64,000 nucleotides of DNA from Amycolatopsis azurea DSM 43854 (GTDB taxonomy: Bacteria; Actinomycetota; Actinomycetes; Mycobacteriales; Pseudonocardiaceae): NCBI RefSeq assembly GCF_001995215.1, contig NZ_MUXN01000004.1:124193-188192 (forward strand), read 5' to 3'. Below, piece after piece: positions 53,423-61,801 of this stretch. The notes under the pieces are model-generated. The model was not told where the DNA came from. It was given only the letters and a program-made list of their open reading frames with translations, and searched no databases. The number at the start of each line of letters is the position of its first letter. Within the stretch, counting starts at the first letter, position 1. Both the position numbers and the translations under genes were made by a program.

Positions 53423-53757
53423 GGTCGTGAGTGGCGATTCGGGTTATTGAGCAGACAGGCGAAGGTGTCCTGTCGGGTGGCAAGTCCGTGAAGGCCTCCT
53501 TGAGGGACTCTGGGTCCCTCAAGGAGGCCTTCACGGACCGGTGTTCGGTGGCGATCGGCGTGGTGAAGGGGACTTTCCTCTCATTGCACGAGCGGAAAGT
53601 CCCCTTCACCCTGGGTCATCCGTCCTTGTGGGCGGCGGAGTCCCCGAAGTGTTGCGAAAGCCACTTTCGCAACACCCGAAGTCGGCGTACGGGCGAGCGA
53701 CTGAACACGCCACCTTTGCCTTACCCCTCAATAGAACACGAATCGCCACTCACGACC
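53423..53757. repeat. 335-bp composite element with 19-bp perfect terminal inverted repeats
   Basis: GGTCGTGAGTGGCGATTCG (53423-53441) and its exact reverse complement (53739-53757) frame a non-coding stretch. Inside, in order, lie GGTGTCCTGTCGGGTGG, the 55-bp palindrome (53484-53538), a hairpin with 17-bp arms GGTGAAGGGGACTTTCC (53562-53578, 53594-53610), the hairpin GTTGCGAAAG-CCA-CTTTCGCAAC (53651-53673) and AGTCGGCGTACG. The same modules occur in the element at 35301. No open reading frame in it looks like a protein. It fills the 393-bp gap between the DUF11-like gene and the ECF sigma gene. I read it as a MITE-like or REP-type non-autonomous element. Confidence 0.85.
53484..53538. repeat. 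55-bp palindromic repeat, copy 4
   Basis: Identical arms and the same TCTGG loop as copy 1 at 35343. It is embedded in the 335-bp element. Confidence 0.92.
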
Positions 53758-53802
53758 CCCTCGACCCGGTGCGTTCCGGACTTTGGTACCTGACAGGACA
53801 GC

Positions 53803-55035
53803 TCACGAGCGCAGGCGAGCGGCGCGCGAGTGCAGATAGCGTTGGTGCGGAAGACTCGTCGCGCGCCGGGCGGCCTCCACATAGGACTCGACGGCCTCGG
53901 CGTTCTCGCCGGCCATTTCGAGCAGATGCGCGCGGGCGGCGGGGAACCGGTGGTCGCCGGAGCGCTGGTCGCCGAGCTTTTCCAAGGCCACCAAGCCTTC
54001 CCGCGGTCCGCGTGCCATCCCGACGGCCACCGCGTGGTTCAGCGCCACCACGGGATTGTCCGAGAGCCGCAGCAGAAGTTCGTACAGTGCCTCGATCTGC
54101 GGCCAATCGGTCTCTTCGGCGCTCGGCGCCTCGTCGTGCAGCGCGGCGATCGCCGCCTGGATCTGGAACTGCCCGGTCGGCCCGTGCGGCAGCGCTTCGG
54201 ACAGCAGCCCGATGCCCTCGGCGATGTATTCGCCGTTCCAGCGATTCCGGTCCTGTTCGGACATCGGGATCGGCCCGCCGTCCGGCCCCGTCCTCGCCGG
54301 ACGGCGGGCGTCGGTGAGCAGCATCAACGCGAGCAGTCCGGTGACCTCGCTGTCGCCCGGCAGCAGGCGGTGGACGATCCTGGCCAGCCGGATGGCCTCG
54401 GCGGAAAGCTCGGTCCGCACCAGATCGGGGCCGGACGTGCTGGCGTAACCCTCGTTGAAGATCAGGTACAGCACGTGGAGCACCGCGTCGAGCCGCGCCA
54501 CACGGTCGGCTTCCGGCGGCATGCCGAACGGGACGCCGCTGGTCTTGATGCCGGTCTTCGCGCGGCTGATCCGCCGGGTCATCGTCGCCTCGGGGACCAG
54601 GAACGCCCGGGCGATCTCCGCCGTGGTGAGGCCGCCGACCGCCCGCAGCGTCAGCGCGATCTGCGACGCGGCTGAAAGGGACGGGTGGCAGCACAGGAAG
54701 AGCAGGATGAGTGTGTCGTCCGAATCAGCGGACGCCCGGTCCGCCGCGGGCGCGAGATGTTCCTCCGGCAGCGTCCACTGGACGACGTCGTCCTCGCGAC
54801 GCCGCCGCGCCTGCTCGGCGCGGAGCAGATCGGTCAGCCGCCGCGAGGCGACCGTGATCAGCCACGCGCGCGGATTGTCCGGGCGCCCCTCGACAGGCCA
54901 CTGCGCCGAGGCCGCGAGAAGCGCCTCCTGCGTCGCGTCCTCCGCCAGGTCGAAGTGACCGTACCGGCGGACGACGGCGCCGAGGACCTGCGGCGACAGC
55001 TCGCGCAGCAGGTCCTCGGCGCCGCTGTCCGGCAC
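53803..55035 (-). CDS. ECF-type RNA polymerase sigma factor with C-terminal TPR-like extension (ECF42-like)
   Basis: 410 residues. Sigma-2 is visible as VVRRYGHFDLAEDATQEALLAASAQWPVEGRPDNPRAWLITVASRRLTDLLRAE, sigma-4 as SQIALTLRAVGGLTTAEIARAFLVPEATMTRRISRAKTGI. The remaining about 210 residues (LYLIFNEGYASTSGPDLVRTELSAEAIRLARIVHRLLPGDSEVTGLLALMLLTDARR and beyond) are the helical extension of the ECF42/SigJ-like group. The group is usually next to a DGPF protein and lacks an anti-sigma factor; both are true here. The GTG at 55035 directly follows the DGPF stop (TAGGTG), indicating reinitiation. Target genes unknown. Confidence 0.92.
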   Translation of the reverse strand: MPDSGAEDLLRELSPQVLGAVVRRYGHFDLAEDATQEALLAASAQWPVEGRPDNPRAWLITVASRRLTDLLRAEQARRRREDDVVQWTLPEEHLAPAADRASADSDDTLILLFLCCHPSLSAASQIALTLRAVGGLTTAEIARAFLVPEATMTRRISRAKTGIKTSGVPFGMPPEADRVARLDAVLHVLYLIFNEGYASTSGPDLVRTELSAEAIRLARIVHRLLPGDSEVTGLLALMLLTDARRPARTGPDGGPIPMSEQDRNRWNGEYIAEGIGLLSEALPHGPTGQFQIQAAIAALHDEAPSAEETDWPQIEALYELLLRLSDNPVVALNHAVAVGMARGPREGLVALEKLGDQRSGDHRFPAARAHLLEMAGENAEAVESYVEAARRATSLPHQRYLHSRAARLRS

Positions 55036-55440
55036 CTAGAGCTCCAGCTCTTCGAAGCTGTCCGCGCACGGCCGGATGTCGACGTACCAGTCGCGGCCGA
55101 GGTCGAAGCCCTCCGGGAACGGGGTGTCCGCCAGTTTTGCCGCGATCTCGGTCGCGCGGTCGTAGCTCGCGCAGTCGACGGTCGTGTAGCCGACCAGGAC
55201 CTCTTGCGTCTCGGCGTACGGTCCGTCCGTCACCACAGGAGCCCCGTCGCGCAGGGAGATACGGCGCGCGTGCGCCGGCTGGGAGAGGCCCTGCGCGTCG
55301 ACGAACTCACCGGTCTCGACCAGGTCGTTGTTCCACTTGCCCATGAACTCGTGCAGGGCCGCGGCGTCTTCGGCGCTCCAGCTGCCGCCCATGGTTTCGA
55401 GATCCTTCTGCGAACCCATCATCATGATCATGTACTTCAC
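55036..55440 (-). CDS. YCII/DGPF family protein, partner of the ECF sigma factor
   Basis: 134 residues. KYMIMMMGSQKDLETMGGSWSAEDAAALHEFMGKWNNDLVETGEFVDAQGLS is followed by ISLRDGAPVVTDGPYAETQEVLVGYTTVDC, where the namesake DGPF appears as DGPY. It is a dimeric alpha-beta barrel-like fold with the conserved His/Asp region of YCII proteins. GTG at 55440, with GGAGA upstream. Its stop TAG abuts the sigma-factor start codon, so both proteins are probably made in a fixed ratio. In ECF42 systems the DGPF protein is linked to stress responses, but its biochemical role is not established. Confidence 0.9.
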   Translation of the reverse strand: MKYMIMMMGSQKDLETMGGSWSAEDAAALHEFMGKWNNDLVETGEFVDAQGLSQPAHARRISLRDGAPVVTDGPYAETQEVLVGYTTVDCASYDRATEIAAKLADTPFPEGFDLGRDWYVDIRPCADSFEELEL

Positions 55441-55538
55441 GGTTGTCTCCTCTCGGCGGGCACCGCCCCGGGTGCCTTCTGCCGGAGACGTCGGAGCCGC
55501 CGGACAGGACCGGACATCGGTTCGCCGGGGATTCTCCC

Positions 55539-56531
55539 TCAGTTCCGGTCGGCGGCCGTGTTCATCGCGTCGGCGGGTTCGAGGGTCCGCCCGCCGGTGA
55601 TCTTCGCGTAGAGGTGTTCGCCGCCGAGGACCGGCGGATACTTCGGCGGGTTTTCGGGAGATTGGCAGGTCGGGAGGCATTCGAACCGGGCGTCGTGGTC
55701 GCCGTCGAAGAAGAACGCCACGCTCCGCCGCCGTGCCGGTCCCGGCCCGGACGGCGGCACGACCCGGTGCAGCGTGGAGCGCCAGCGGTCGTTGGTCCAT
55801 TGCGCCGTGAGGTCGCCGAGGTTCACCACGAGCGCGCCTTCGTCGGGGACGACGTCGTGCCAGGCGCCGTCCGGACCGTGGATCTGCAAACCGGGGACCG
55901 GATCGGCGTAGAGGACGGTGACGATGCCGTAGTCGGTGTGCGCGCCGAGCCGCATCTGGCCCGGCAGCGGTTCGGGCGCTCCGGCGCGGCGCTCGAAGTG
56001 GTTGACCCGCAGGGTGCGCGTCGGATGCTTTGTGTAAGCGCCGAGGTAGCCGCCGGGGAGCCCGAGCGCCTGCTCGAAGATCTCCAGCAACACCCGTGCG
56101 ACGCGATGCGCTTCGGCCTCGTACTCGGTGAGCGCGGGACGAAGGCTCTCCGGCAGGCCTGGCCAGATGTTGGGGGCGAAGAAACCGTACGGATCCTCGC
56201 CGTCGATGTGCTCCGCGCCGATGACGAACGACTCCGACAGGTCGGGCGGCGTCGTCTCGCCAAGGCTGTACGCCAGCCCTTCGGTGCCTTCGGCCGCGTA
56301 GCCGCGATCCGAGGCACGGTCGGCCGGTGCGGACCGGAGCTTCTCCTGGACAGGGAGCGCGAAGAAGGAGGCGGTCGCTTCGCGCATGTCGTCGATCGTC
56401 GCCTGCGGGATTCCGTGCCCGATGACCTGCAGGAATCCGACACGCGTCAAGGCCTCGTCGACGGCGTGCGCGAGCTTCGCCCGGTCGCCGTCCGCCCAGG
56501 TGCTCAGGTCGACCGTCGGTACGAGAGTCAT
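55539..56531 (-). CDS. 2-oxoglutarate-Fe(II) oxygenase, isopenicillin N synthase-like family
   Basis: 330 residues. The N-terminal DIOX_N part has VPTVDLSTWADGDRAKLAHAVDEALTRVGFLQVIGHGIP. The double-stranded beta-helix core holds the iron ligands His198 and Asp200 (GAHTDYG) and His255 (STLHRVV), and the 2-oxoglutarate carboxylate is bound by Arg269 with Ser270 (RRRSVAFFF). It would hydroxylate, desaturate or cyclise a small molecule. It is the last of six leftward genes, 31 bp after the exporter stop, so it may act on the compound made by the cluster or belong to a separate unit. The stop lies 99 bp before the DGPF gene start on the same strand. Confidence 0.88.
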   Translation of the reverse strand: MTLVPTVDLSTWADGDRAKLAHAVDEALTRVGFLQVIGHGIPQATIDDMREATASFFALPVQEKLRSAPADRASDRGYAAEGTEGLAYSLGETTPPDLSESFVIGAEHIDGEDPYGFFAPNIWPGLPESLRPALTEYEAEAHRVARVLLEIFEQALGLPGGYLGAYTKHPTRTLRVNHFERRAGAPEPLPGQMRLGAHTDYGIVTVLYADPVPGLQIHGPDGAWHDVVPDEGALVVNLGDLTAQWTNDRWRSTLHRVVPPSGPGPARRRSVAFFFDGDHDARFECLPTCQSPENPPKYPPVLGGEHLYAKITGGRTLEPADAMNTAADRN

Positions 56532-56562
56532 CCTTCGACGGTAGCCAGGCCGCGGCCGGTGA

Positions 56563-57984
56563 TCACCGGGTCGCGGTCATCCGATCGGGCGATCTGTCCT
56601 GCCCGATCGGCCGCCGTCGGCCTGCTCGCATGCCCGCCGAGCACAGCAGGCCGAGCAGCAGCACACCGACCGGAAGCAGGAAGGCCGTCTTGATCGCGTC
56701 CGTGAGCGCCGACGGCTCGTTCGCCTGCACCAGGACTCCGACGGCCGCGCTGCCGAGCACCCCGCCGACCTGGCGCGCGGTGTTGAAGATGCCCGATGCG
56801 CTGCCGACCAGCGAGCGCTCGACAGCGTTGAGAGTCACGTTGCTCATCGGGGAGAAGGTGAACCCGACACCGAGACCGCACAGCAGCAGGCCGGGGATGA
56901 GGGCCTGAGGCGAACTCGCGGGAATGATCACCAGCGAAACCACGCCGAGGCCGCCGCCCAGCGAGAGCAGCCCGAACATCAGCAGGTACTTGGGACTCAC
57001 CCGGTCCGACAACCGGCCGGCGAACGGCGCGACGGAACCGGACACCACCGCGAGCGGCGCGATGAGCAGACCGGCGTCGGCCGGGGACAGGCCGAGCACC
57101 GACTGGACGTAGACGGCGAGCAGCAGGAGCGTGCTGGTCATCGCGAACCCGACCGCCACCGCGGACGCGGCGCCGAGGGAGAAGTCGCGGTGCCGGAAGA
57201 TCCGCAACGGCAGCAACGGTTCGCGGCGGTCGGCCCGCTGCCACAGGACGAAGACCCCCAGCAGCAGGAGACCCGTCCCGATGATGTGCGGGATCCCGAT
57301 CCCCGCGCCGACCGTTCCCCAGTCGTAAGTCTGTCCATTTTGGACGCCGAAGACGACGCAGACCAGACCCGCGCCGAAGAGCAGGATGCCGGGGACGTCG
57401 AAACGGTGCGAGTTCCCCGGCCGCCAGTCGGGGACGAGGAAGACGGTGAGCGTCAACGCGAGCAGGCCGACGGGAACGTTCGCGAAGAAGATCCATTCCC
57501 AGCCGAGCTGGTCGACCAGCACGCCGCCCAGCACCGGTCCGGTGATCATGGCGAGGCCGGCGACGCTGCCCCAGGCGCCCATCGCCGGGCCGCGTTGGTC
57601 CGGCGGGAACAGGTGCGTGATGAAGGCCGTGGTCTGCGGGGTCAGCAACGCGGCGCCGAAACCCTGCACCGCGCGGGCGGCGATCAGCGTTTCCACACTG
57701 CCGGAAAGCCCGCACCACAGCGAGGCCGCGGTGAACACCAGGAGCCCGGCGACGAAGACGCGCTTCGGCCCGAACCGGTCACCCATCCTGCCGGCGGGCA
57801 GGATCGGGACGGCGTAGGCGAGCAGGTACACGCTGGTCACCCAGATCACCGTGGTCAGGTCGGTGCCGAGTTCGCGCACCATCGACGGCACCGCGATGTT
57901 CACGATGCCGACGTCCAGCATGACCATGAAGAAACCCAGGCACAGCGCGAAAAGCGCGGACCAGGACCTGGTTCGTGCCGTCAT
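56563..57984 (-). CDS. MFS drug exporter, DHA2 family (14 TM, EmrB/QacA-like)
   Basis: 473 residues with about 14 hydrophobic segments. DHA2 motifs are LDVGIVNIAVPSMVRELGTDLTTVIWVTSVYLLAYAVPILPAGRMGDRFGPKRVFVAGLLVF (TM1 motif D1 and motif A GRMGDRFGPKR) and LLTPQTTAFITHLFPPDQRGPAMGAWGSVAGLAMITGPVLGGVLVDQLGWEWIFFANVPVG (motif C). The ATG at 57984 has AGGAGGA upstream; a longer frame to 58116 is rejected. It would export a cationic or lipophilic compound using proton motive force. Placed 79 bp after the UDP-glucose dehydrogenase gene, it is the likely exporter and self-resistance gene of the proposed cluster (inference). Confidence 0.9.
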   Translation of the reverse strand: MTARTRSWSALFALCLGFFMVMLDVGIVNIAVPSMVRELGTDLTTVIWVTSVYLLAYAVPILPAGRMGDRFGPKRVFVAGLLVFTAASLWCGLSGSVETLIAARAVQGFGAALLTPQTTAFITHLFPPDQRGPAMGAWGSVAGLAMITGPVLGGVLVDQLGWEWIFFANVPVGLLALTLTVFLVPDWRPGNSHRFDVPGILLFGAGLVCVVFGVQNGQTYDWGTVGAGIGIPHIIGTGLLLLGVFVLWQRADRREPLLPLRIFRHRDFSLGAASAVAVGFAMTSTLLLLAVYVQSVLGLSPADAGLLIAPLAVVSGSVAPFAGRLSDRVSPKYLLMFGLLSLGGGLGVVSLVIIPASSPQALIPGLLLCGLGVGFTFSPMSNVTLNAVERSLVGSASGIFNTARQVGGVLGSAAVGVLVQANEPSALTDAIKTAFLLPVGVLLLGLLCSAGMRAGRRRPIGQDRSPDRMTATR

Positions 57985-58063
57985 CCGTCCTCCTGTTCCC
58001 GACGCCGGAAGGGGAGCGGACGACGAGCGGGGCTCGGCAGGGCCACCCGTCGTCCACCCCGGG

Positions 58064-59422
58064 TCAACCCGCTTGCCCGGCCATGGCCGCGGCGCGCGAC
58101 AGCGGTGCACCGGCACTGTCCGGACGGCCGATGCCCTGGTACGTGAGGCCGGTCCTGGCCACGGTCGGCGGGTCGAGGAGGTTGCGGGTGTCGATGACGG
58201 ACCGGCCGTCGAGCCGGTCGGCGATCCGCGCCCAGTCGAGGGCGCGGAACTCCGGCCATTCGGTCAGCACCACGATCGCCGCCGCGCCGTTCGCCGCGTG
58301 GTAGGCGGTCCCGGTGATCCGGACGTCGTCGGTCACGCCCGCGACCGGCGCGTGGACACTGGGGTCGTAGGCGGACAGTTCCGCGCCCTCGGCCGCCAGC
58401 CGTCGCGCGACCGCCAGCGCCGGGGAGTCCCGCAGATCGTCCGTCCCGGCCTTGAACGTCAAGCCCAGCAAGCCGATCCGGACACCCGCCAGATCGCCGC
58501 CGACGGCCTTGCGCACCTTGCCGACCACCAGATCCTGCTGCTTGAGGTTGGTCTCGATCGCCGCCCGCAGCAGGGCGAAATCACTCCCCGCCGATTCCGC
58601 CGTGCGCAGCAGCGCGAAAGTGTCCTTCGGCAGGCAGGAGCCACCCCAGCCCGGTCCCGGCCGCAGGAACGCGGTGCCGATCCGCCCGTCGTAGCCCATT
58701 CCCGCCGTGACGTCGTCGATACTCGCGTCGAGGTACTCGCACAGTTCGGCGACGGTGTTCACAAAGGACAGACGCGTCGCCAGATAGCAGTTGGACGCGT
58801 ACTTGATCATCTCCGCGCTCGCGGAATCGGTCACCAGGACGGCGGTGTCGAGTTTCTCGTACAGCCCGGCGACCCGCCGCGCGGGAACCGGGTCGCGATC
58901 GGACGAGCCGACCACGATCCGGTCGGGGTTCAGGAAGTCGTGCACCGCGAACCCCTCGCGCAGGAACTCCGGATTGGACACGACCGCCACGTCGGCACGG
59001 TCGATCAGGTCCGCGACGCGAGCCGCCGTGCCGACGGGGACCGTCGACTTGTTCACCACGACGCAGCCGGACGGCAGCAGCTCCCGCAGCTCGGTCACGA
59101 CGGACTCCAGCGTCCGCAGATCCGCCGCGCCGGTCGCGCCCATCGGCGTCGGTACACAAAGGATCACGATGTCCGCACCCGCCGCAGCCGCGCTCGCGCC
59201 GAGGACGAACTCCAGCCGTCCGGACGCCAGCCCGTCCACCACCAGTTCGCAGATCCCCGGCTCCCGGATGGTCGCCTCGCCACGCCGCAGCGCGTCGACC
59301 TTTTCCTGGTCGACGTCCGCGCAGACGACCCGGTGTCCCAAGGACGAGAGGCACGCGGCCGTGGTCAGTCCGACATAGCCCGCGCCTATCACGGCGACCT
59401 TGGCCCCCAACGATGCACCCAT
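58064..59422 (-). CDS. UDP-glucose 6-dehydrogenase
   Basis: 452 residues. The NAD-binding motif GAGYVGLTTAACLSSLGH is at 13-30, followed by the family's middle STVPVGTAARVADLI, NPEFLREGFAVHDFLNPDRIVVG, and KYASNCYLATRLSFVN. The catalytic Cys263 is in GPGWGGSCLPKDT. LGLTFKAGTDDLRDSPAL and AYDPSVHAPV near the C-terminus complete the pattern. It oxidises UDP-glucose to UDP-glucuronate in two NAD-dependent steps. In this context it may supply a sugar acid for a glycosylated metabolite or for surface polysaccharide; no glycosyltransferase is in the window. A hairpin separates it from the three upstream genes. Confidence 0.93.
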   Translation of the reverse strand: MGASLGAKVAVIGAGYVGLTTAACLSSLGHRVVCADVDQEKVDALRRGEATIREPGICELVVDGLASGRLEFVLGASAAAAGADIVILCVPTPMGATGAADLRTLESVVTELRELLPSGCVVVNKSTVPVGTAARVADLIDRADVAVVSNPEFLREGFAVHDFLNPDRIVVGSSDRDPVPARRVAGLYEKLDTAVLVTDSASAEMIKYASNCYLATRLSFVNTVAELCEYLDASIDDVTAGMGYDGRIGTAFLRPGPGWGGSCLPKDTFALLRTAESAGSDFALLRAAIETNLKQQDLVVGKVRKAVGGDLAGVRIGLLGLTFKAGTDDLRDSPALAVARRLAAEGAELSAYDPSVHAPVAGVTDDVRITGTAYHAANGAAAIVVLTEWPEFRALDWARIADRLDGRSVIDTRNLLDPPTVARTGLTYQGIGRPDSAGAPLSRAAAMAGQAG

Positions 59423-59442
59423 TTCCCTTACCCTCCCTTTTC

Positions 59443-59486
59443 CGATGCCCTCGGGCAGGACGGAGCCGCCCTGCCCGAGGGCATCG
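59443..59486. terminator. 17-bp-arm hairpin between the upstream operon and the UDP-glucose dehydrogenase gene
   Basis: Arms 59443-59459 and 59470-59486 (starting CGATGCCCTCGGGCAGG) are perfect complements with a 10-nt loop. On the - strand no U-tract follows. The hairpin sits 30 bp after the stop of the unknown gene (59517) and 21 bp before the UDP-glucose dehydrogenase start, so it could limit transcription into that gene. Confidence 0.7.
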
Positions 59487-59516
59487 CGCGATGTGGATTT
59501 CGTGTTCAGCCTTGTG

Positions 59517-60707
59517 TCACTTGGCGTGCGGGATCGCCCGGATCCCCTGGTACGGGGTCTCCTTGCCGAGGTAGTCCACCGTTTCGAACAGGCCGATCGC
59601 GTCCATCGGGTACCGGGCGCCCGCCTCCGCCGCGAAAATGCACGGCAGGATCTGCTTCCGTTCCGAAGCGGCGGCCTGACCGCCCTTGCGGATGTGTTTG
59701 TGCGTGTGGATCAGGATGGGCATGTAGCCACCGCCGAGGAACGAACCCGCCTGCAGGACCGCGCCGCCGACGCAGTCGATCACGCAGCCCTTGCCGAGAA
59801 TCGCGTCGCGACCCTGGTAGTAGTAGGACGGCGTGGCGAGCGTGCCGTGCTCCACATGGAACACCCCGGCCGCGAGGCCGATGATCGAGCGGCCGCCGGT
59901 CCGCAGCACGGAGCGGTAGAAGTCGACCAGGATCGGGCGGACGGTGGTGTCCGGCAGCGCGAATTCCCCGCACATCAGCGTGATGCGCATCAGTTCCGCG
60001 AGCGTGAGCGCGGTGCCGTTCTCGCCGGGGAATTCCTGGTCCCACGGCACCAGATAGTCCGACGGTGCCACCATGGTCGTCCCGACGTCTTCGAGGATCA
60101 GCCGTTCCGCGTCGCCGACCGGTTCCACCGGCACGACGCCGTTCGCGAGGACCCGCACGGCGAGCATGTGCCTGCTCTCCAGCGTTTTCGCCCGGCTGGC
60201 CGCGATCAGGAGGTTGAGCCTGCCGGTCACCGTTTCCGGGATGTCGAAGAGGTGGTCGATGCCGTCGGTGGGGACGGCGATCTTCGCCTGGAGGCCGCGG
60301 GTGGGCAGCGGTTCGTACGATTCGACGACCTTTTCGAGAGCCTCGGTGAATTCGCCCGTTCCGATCTGTACGAGCCTTTCGGCGGCCAGGGCCCGGTAGT
60401 CGTAGGGGATGGACGTCGACGTCGACAGCACGACGTCGGCGAGCAGGGCGCGGTACCGGTCGTCGTCCAGCGACGCGGCGGCCAGTTCCAGTGACAGGTA
60501 AGGGGAATCGTCGCCGGGGCCGTGGACCCAGCTCGCCGTGAACGGCGTTTCGAACCGGCACACCTTCGCGAACAAGGCGCGGGCGGCGTCGTCGTTCTTG
60601 ATCTGGCTCGTGACCTCGGCCACCGCCGTCGCGCGGTCCGAGACCTCGGGCAGCATGTCCTTGGCCGGTCGCAACAGCGTGGAAAGATCCTCGATGCTTC
60701 GCGTCAT
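59517..60707 (-). CDS. unrecognised protein, possibly with a C-terminal left-handed beta-helix (hexapeptide) segment
   Basis: 396 residues. I do not recognise a named family. The first about 270 residues are mostly helical with pairs such as ALAAERLVQIGTGEFTEALEKVVESY and TGRLNLLIAASRAKTLESRHMLAVRVLANG. Residues from about 275 read GVFHVEHGTLATPSYYYQGRDAILGKGCVIDCVGGAVLQAGSFLGGGYMPILIHTHKHIRKGG, which has the period and the Gly/Ile/Cys pattern of left-handed beta-helix acyltransferases, with a HTHKH cluster that could be catalytic or metal binding. It starts with the ATGA overlap with the Gfo/Idh gene and has GGGAGCGAG before the ATG, so it belongs with that oxidoreductase. A sugar N- or O-acyltransferase is one possibility only. 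Confidence 0.5.
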   Translation of the reverse strand: MTRSIEDLSTLLRPAKDMLPEVSDRATAVAEVTSQIKNDDAARALFAKVCRFETPFTASWVHGPGDDSPYLSLELAAASLDDDRYRALLADVVLSTSTSIPYDYRALAAERLVQIGTGEFTEALEKVVESYEPLPTRGLQAKIAVPTDGIDHLFDIPETVTGRLNLLIAASRAKTLESRHMLAVRVLANGVVPVEPVGDAERLILEDVGTTMVAPSDYLVPWDQEFPGENGTALTLAELMRITLMCGEFALPDTTVRPILVDFYRSVLRTGGRSIIGLAAGVFHVEHGTLATPSYYYQGRDAILGKGCVIDCVGGAVLQAGSFLGGGYMPILIHTHKHIRKGGQAAASERKQILPCIFAAEAGARYPMDAIGLFETVDYLGKETPYQGIRAIPHAK

Positions 60708-61801
60708 GTCTCGCTCCCAATTCGTGCGAACTTCTCGTTTTCCGTTGTCTGCGGGAAGGTTCCGGTGAACATGGCCGAACCCAGCGCGGCGAGGAACCGG
60801 TGCTCGGCCGGGCGGACCACCGAGGTGCCCTCGCCGAGGTGCCGCAAAAGGTTCAGCTGGGTCAGAAGCGCCTCCTTGAAATGGTTGACGGCGATGAGGA
60901 AATGGCGTGCGGGTGCCGAGTCCCGGATGTGGACGGCGTGGATGTTCTTGTGGTCGGGTTCCGTGCCGTAGAACGGTTCGAAGACCAAGGTGACGTGCTG
61001 CCCGGACTGGAGTTCCACGTCCGCGAAGCGGTACCGGAACTCGGAGCCGTAGGGGATCACCGCCGGGGTGATGAAGTCTCTCGAAACGGCTTCGGGGAAA
61101 GCGAATCCGGCCAGTTCGGGAAAGGCGATGGCGCCGTTCGACGACGTGTAGAGTTCGACTTCCGGCAGTCCGGCCACCGAGGTTCGCACACGCATCTCCG
61201 CCGTCACCGCCGACGGGATCGTCCGGAGATACCTCCGGTACTGATCGGCCGGGAGGATCGAACGCAGAATGCTCAGCATGTGGAAGCCCTCGTAGCCGGC
61301 TTCGCCGTACTGGGTGTCGACGAACCTGCCGTTCGCGACGTCGAGCTCCCGGTTCTTGGTGAATTCGACGGTGATCTTCCTGATCGGGTCGAACTCGCCG
61401 AGTTTCCGCACGGACGTGGCGAAGCGCCGAACGGCTTCGCTGTGGGAATACACGTCGTTGACGATGATCCGGGCCCGGGGAAAGCGCCGGACCGTCCGGC
61501 CGAGGCCGGCGAGTTCGTCCGGATAGCAGGCCGGTTTCTCCAGCAGGATCCGGGCATCGGGCTGCTGCCGCAGGATCTCCTCGACCACGGAGAGATGGGT
61601 GGCCGTCGGGGTGGCGACCACCCAGGCGTCGATTCCCGAGGGATTCGGCACCCGGGCCACCCGGTCCCAGTCGGCGCCGTTCCCGATGTCCACGGTGACG
61701 ATCCGGTGCCCCGCCTGCCCGTAGCACCCGGCGTACAGCGACCCGATCTTGCCGAGCCCGACGATCACGATCGTCTTCTCATTCGGCGACGCTGCCGGCA
61801 T
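60704..61801 (-). CDS. Gfo/Idh/MocA-family NAD(P)-dependent oxidoreductase
   Basis: 365 residues. The Rossmann part is TIVIVGLGKIGSLYAGCYGQAGHRIVTVDIG, then GIDAWVVATPTATHLSVVEEIL and RILLEKPACYPDELAGL, where EKP is the signature of the family. The C-terminal part has EAGYEGFHMLSILRSILPADQYR and HFLIAVNHFKEALLTQLNLLRHLGEGTSVV. The active-site His/Lys set (EKP, FHMLS) is kept. It would oxidise or reduce a hydroxyl/keto group of a sugar or inositol-like substrate. The ATG at 61801 has GGAGGGAAGG upstream and overlaps the flavoprotein gene by 23 bp; the stop overlaps the next start (ATGA). Confidence 0.88.
   Translation of the reverse strand: MPAASPNEKTIVIVGLGKIGSLYAGCYGQAGHRIVTVDIGNGADWDRVARVPNPSGIDAWVVATPTATHLSVVEEILRQQPDARILLEKPACYPDELAGLGRTVRRFPRARIIVNDVYSHSEAVRRFATSVRKLGEFDPIRKITVEFTKNRELDVANGRFVDTQYGEAGYEGFHMLSILRSILPADQYRRYLRTIPSAVTAEMRVRTSVAGLPEVELYTSSNGAIAFPELAGFAFPEAVSRDFITPAVIPYGSEFRYRFADVELQSGQHVTLVFEPFYGTEPDHKNIHAVHIRDSAPARHFLIAVNHFKEALLTQLNLLRHLGEGTSVVRPAEHRFLAALGSAMFTGTFPQTTENEKFARIGSET

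Noticed and set aside
53410..53802. Small protein gene within the repeat region (frames such as 53431-53793)
   Set aside because: The frames read through several perfect palindromes and give repeat-derived peptides; no ribosome site or conserved pattern.
57851..59884. 677-codon open frame on the + strand
   Set aside because: Antisense to UDP-glucose dehydrogenase and neighbours, which have intact catalytic motifs on the other strand.
59517..61727. 736-codon frame for the unknown protein
   Set aside because: The N-terminal half reads the Gfo/Idh gene in the wrong frame. The ATG at 60707 with GGGAGCGAG and the ATGA overlap defines the gene.
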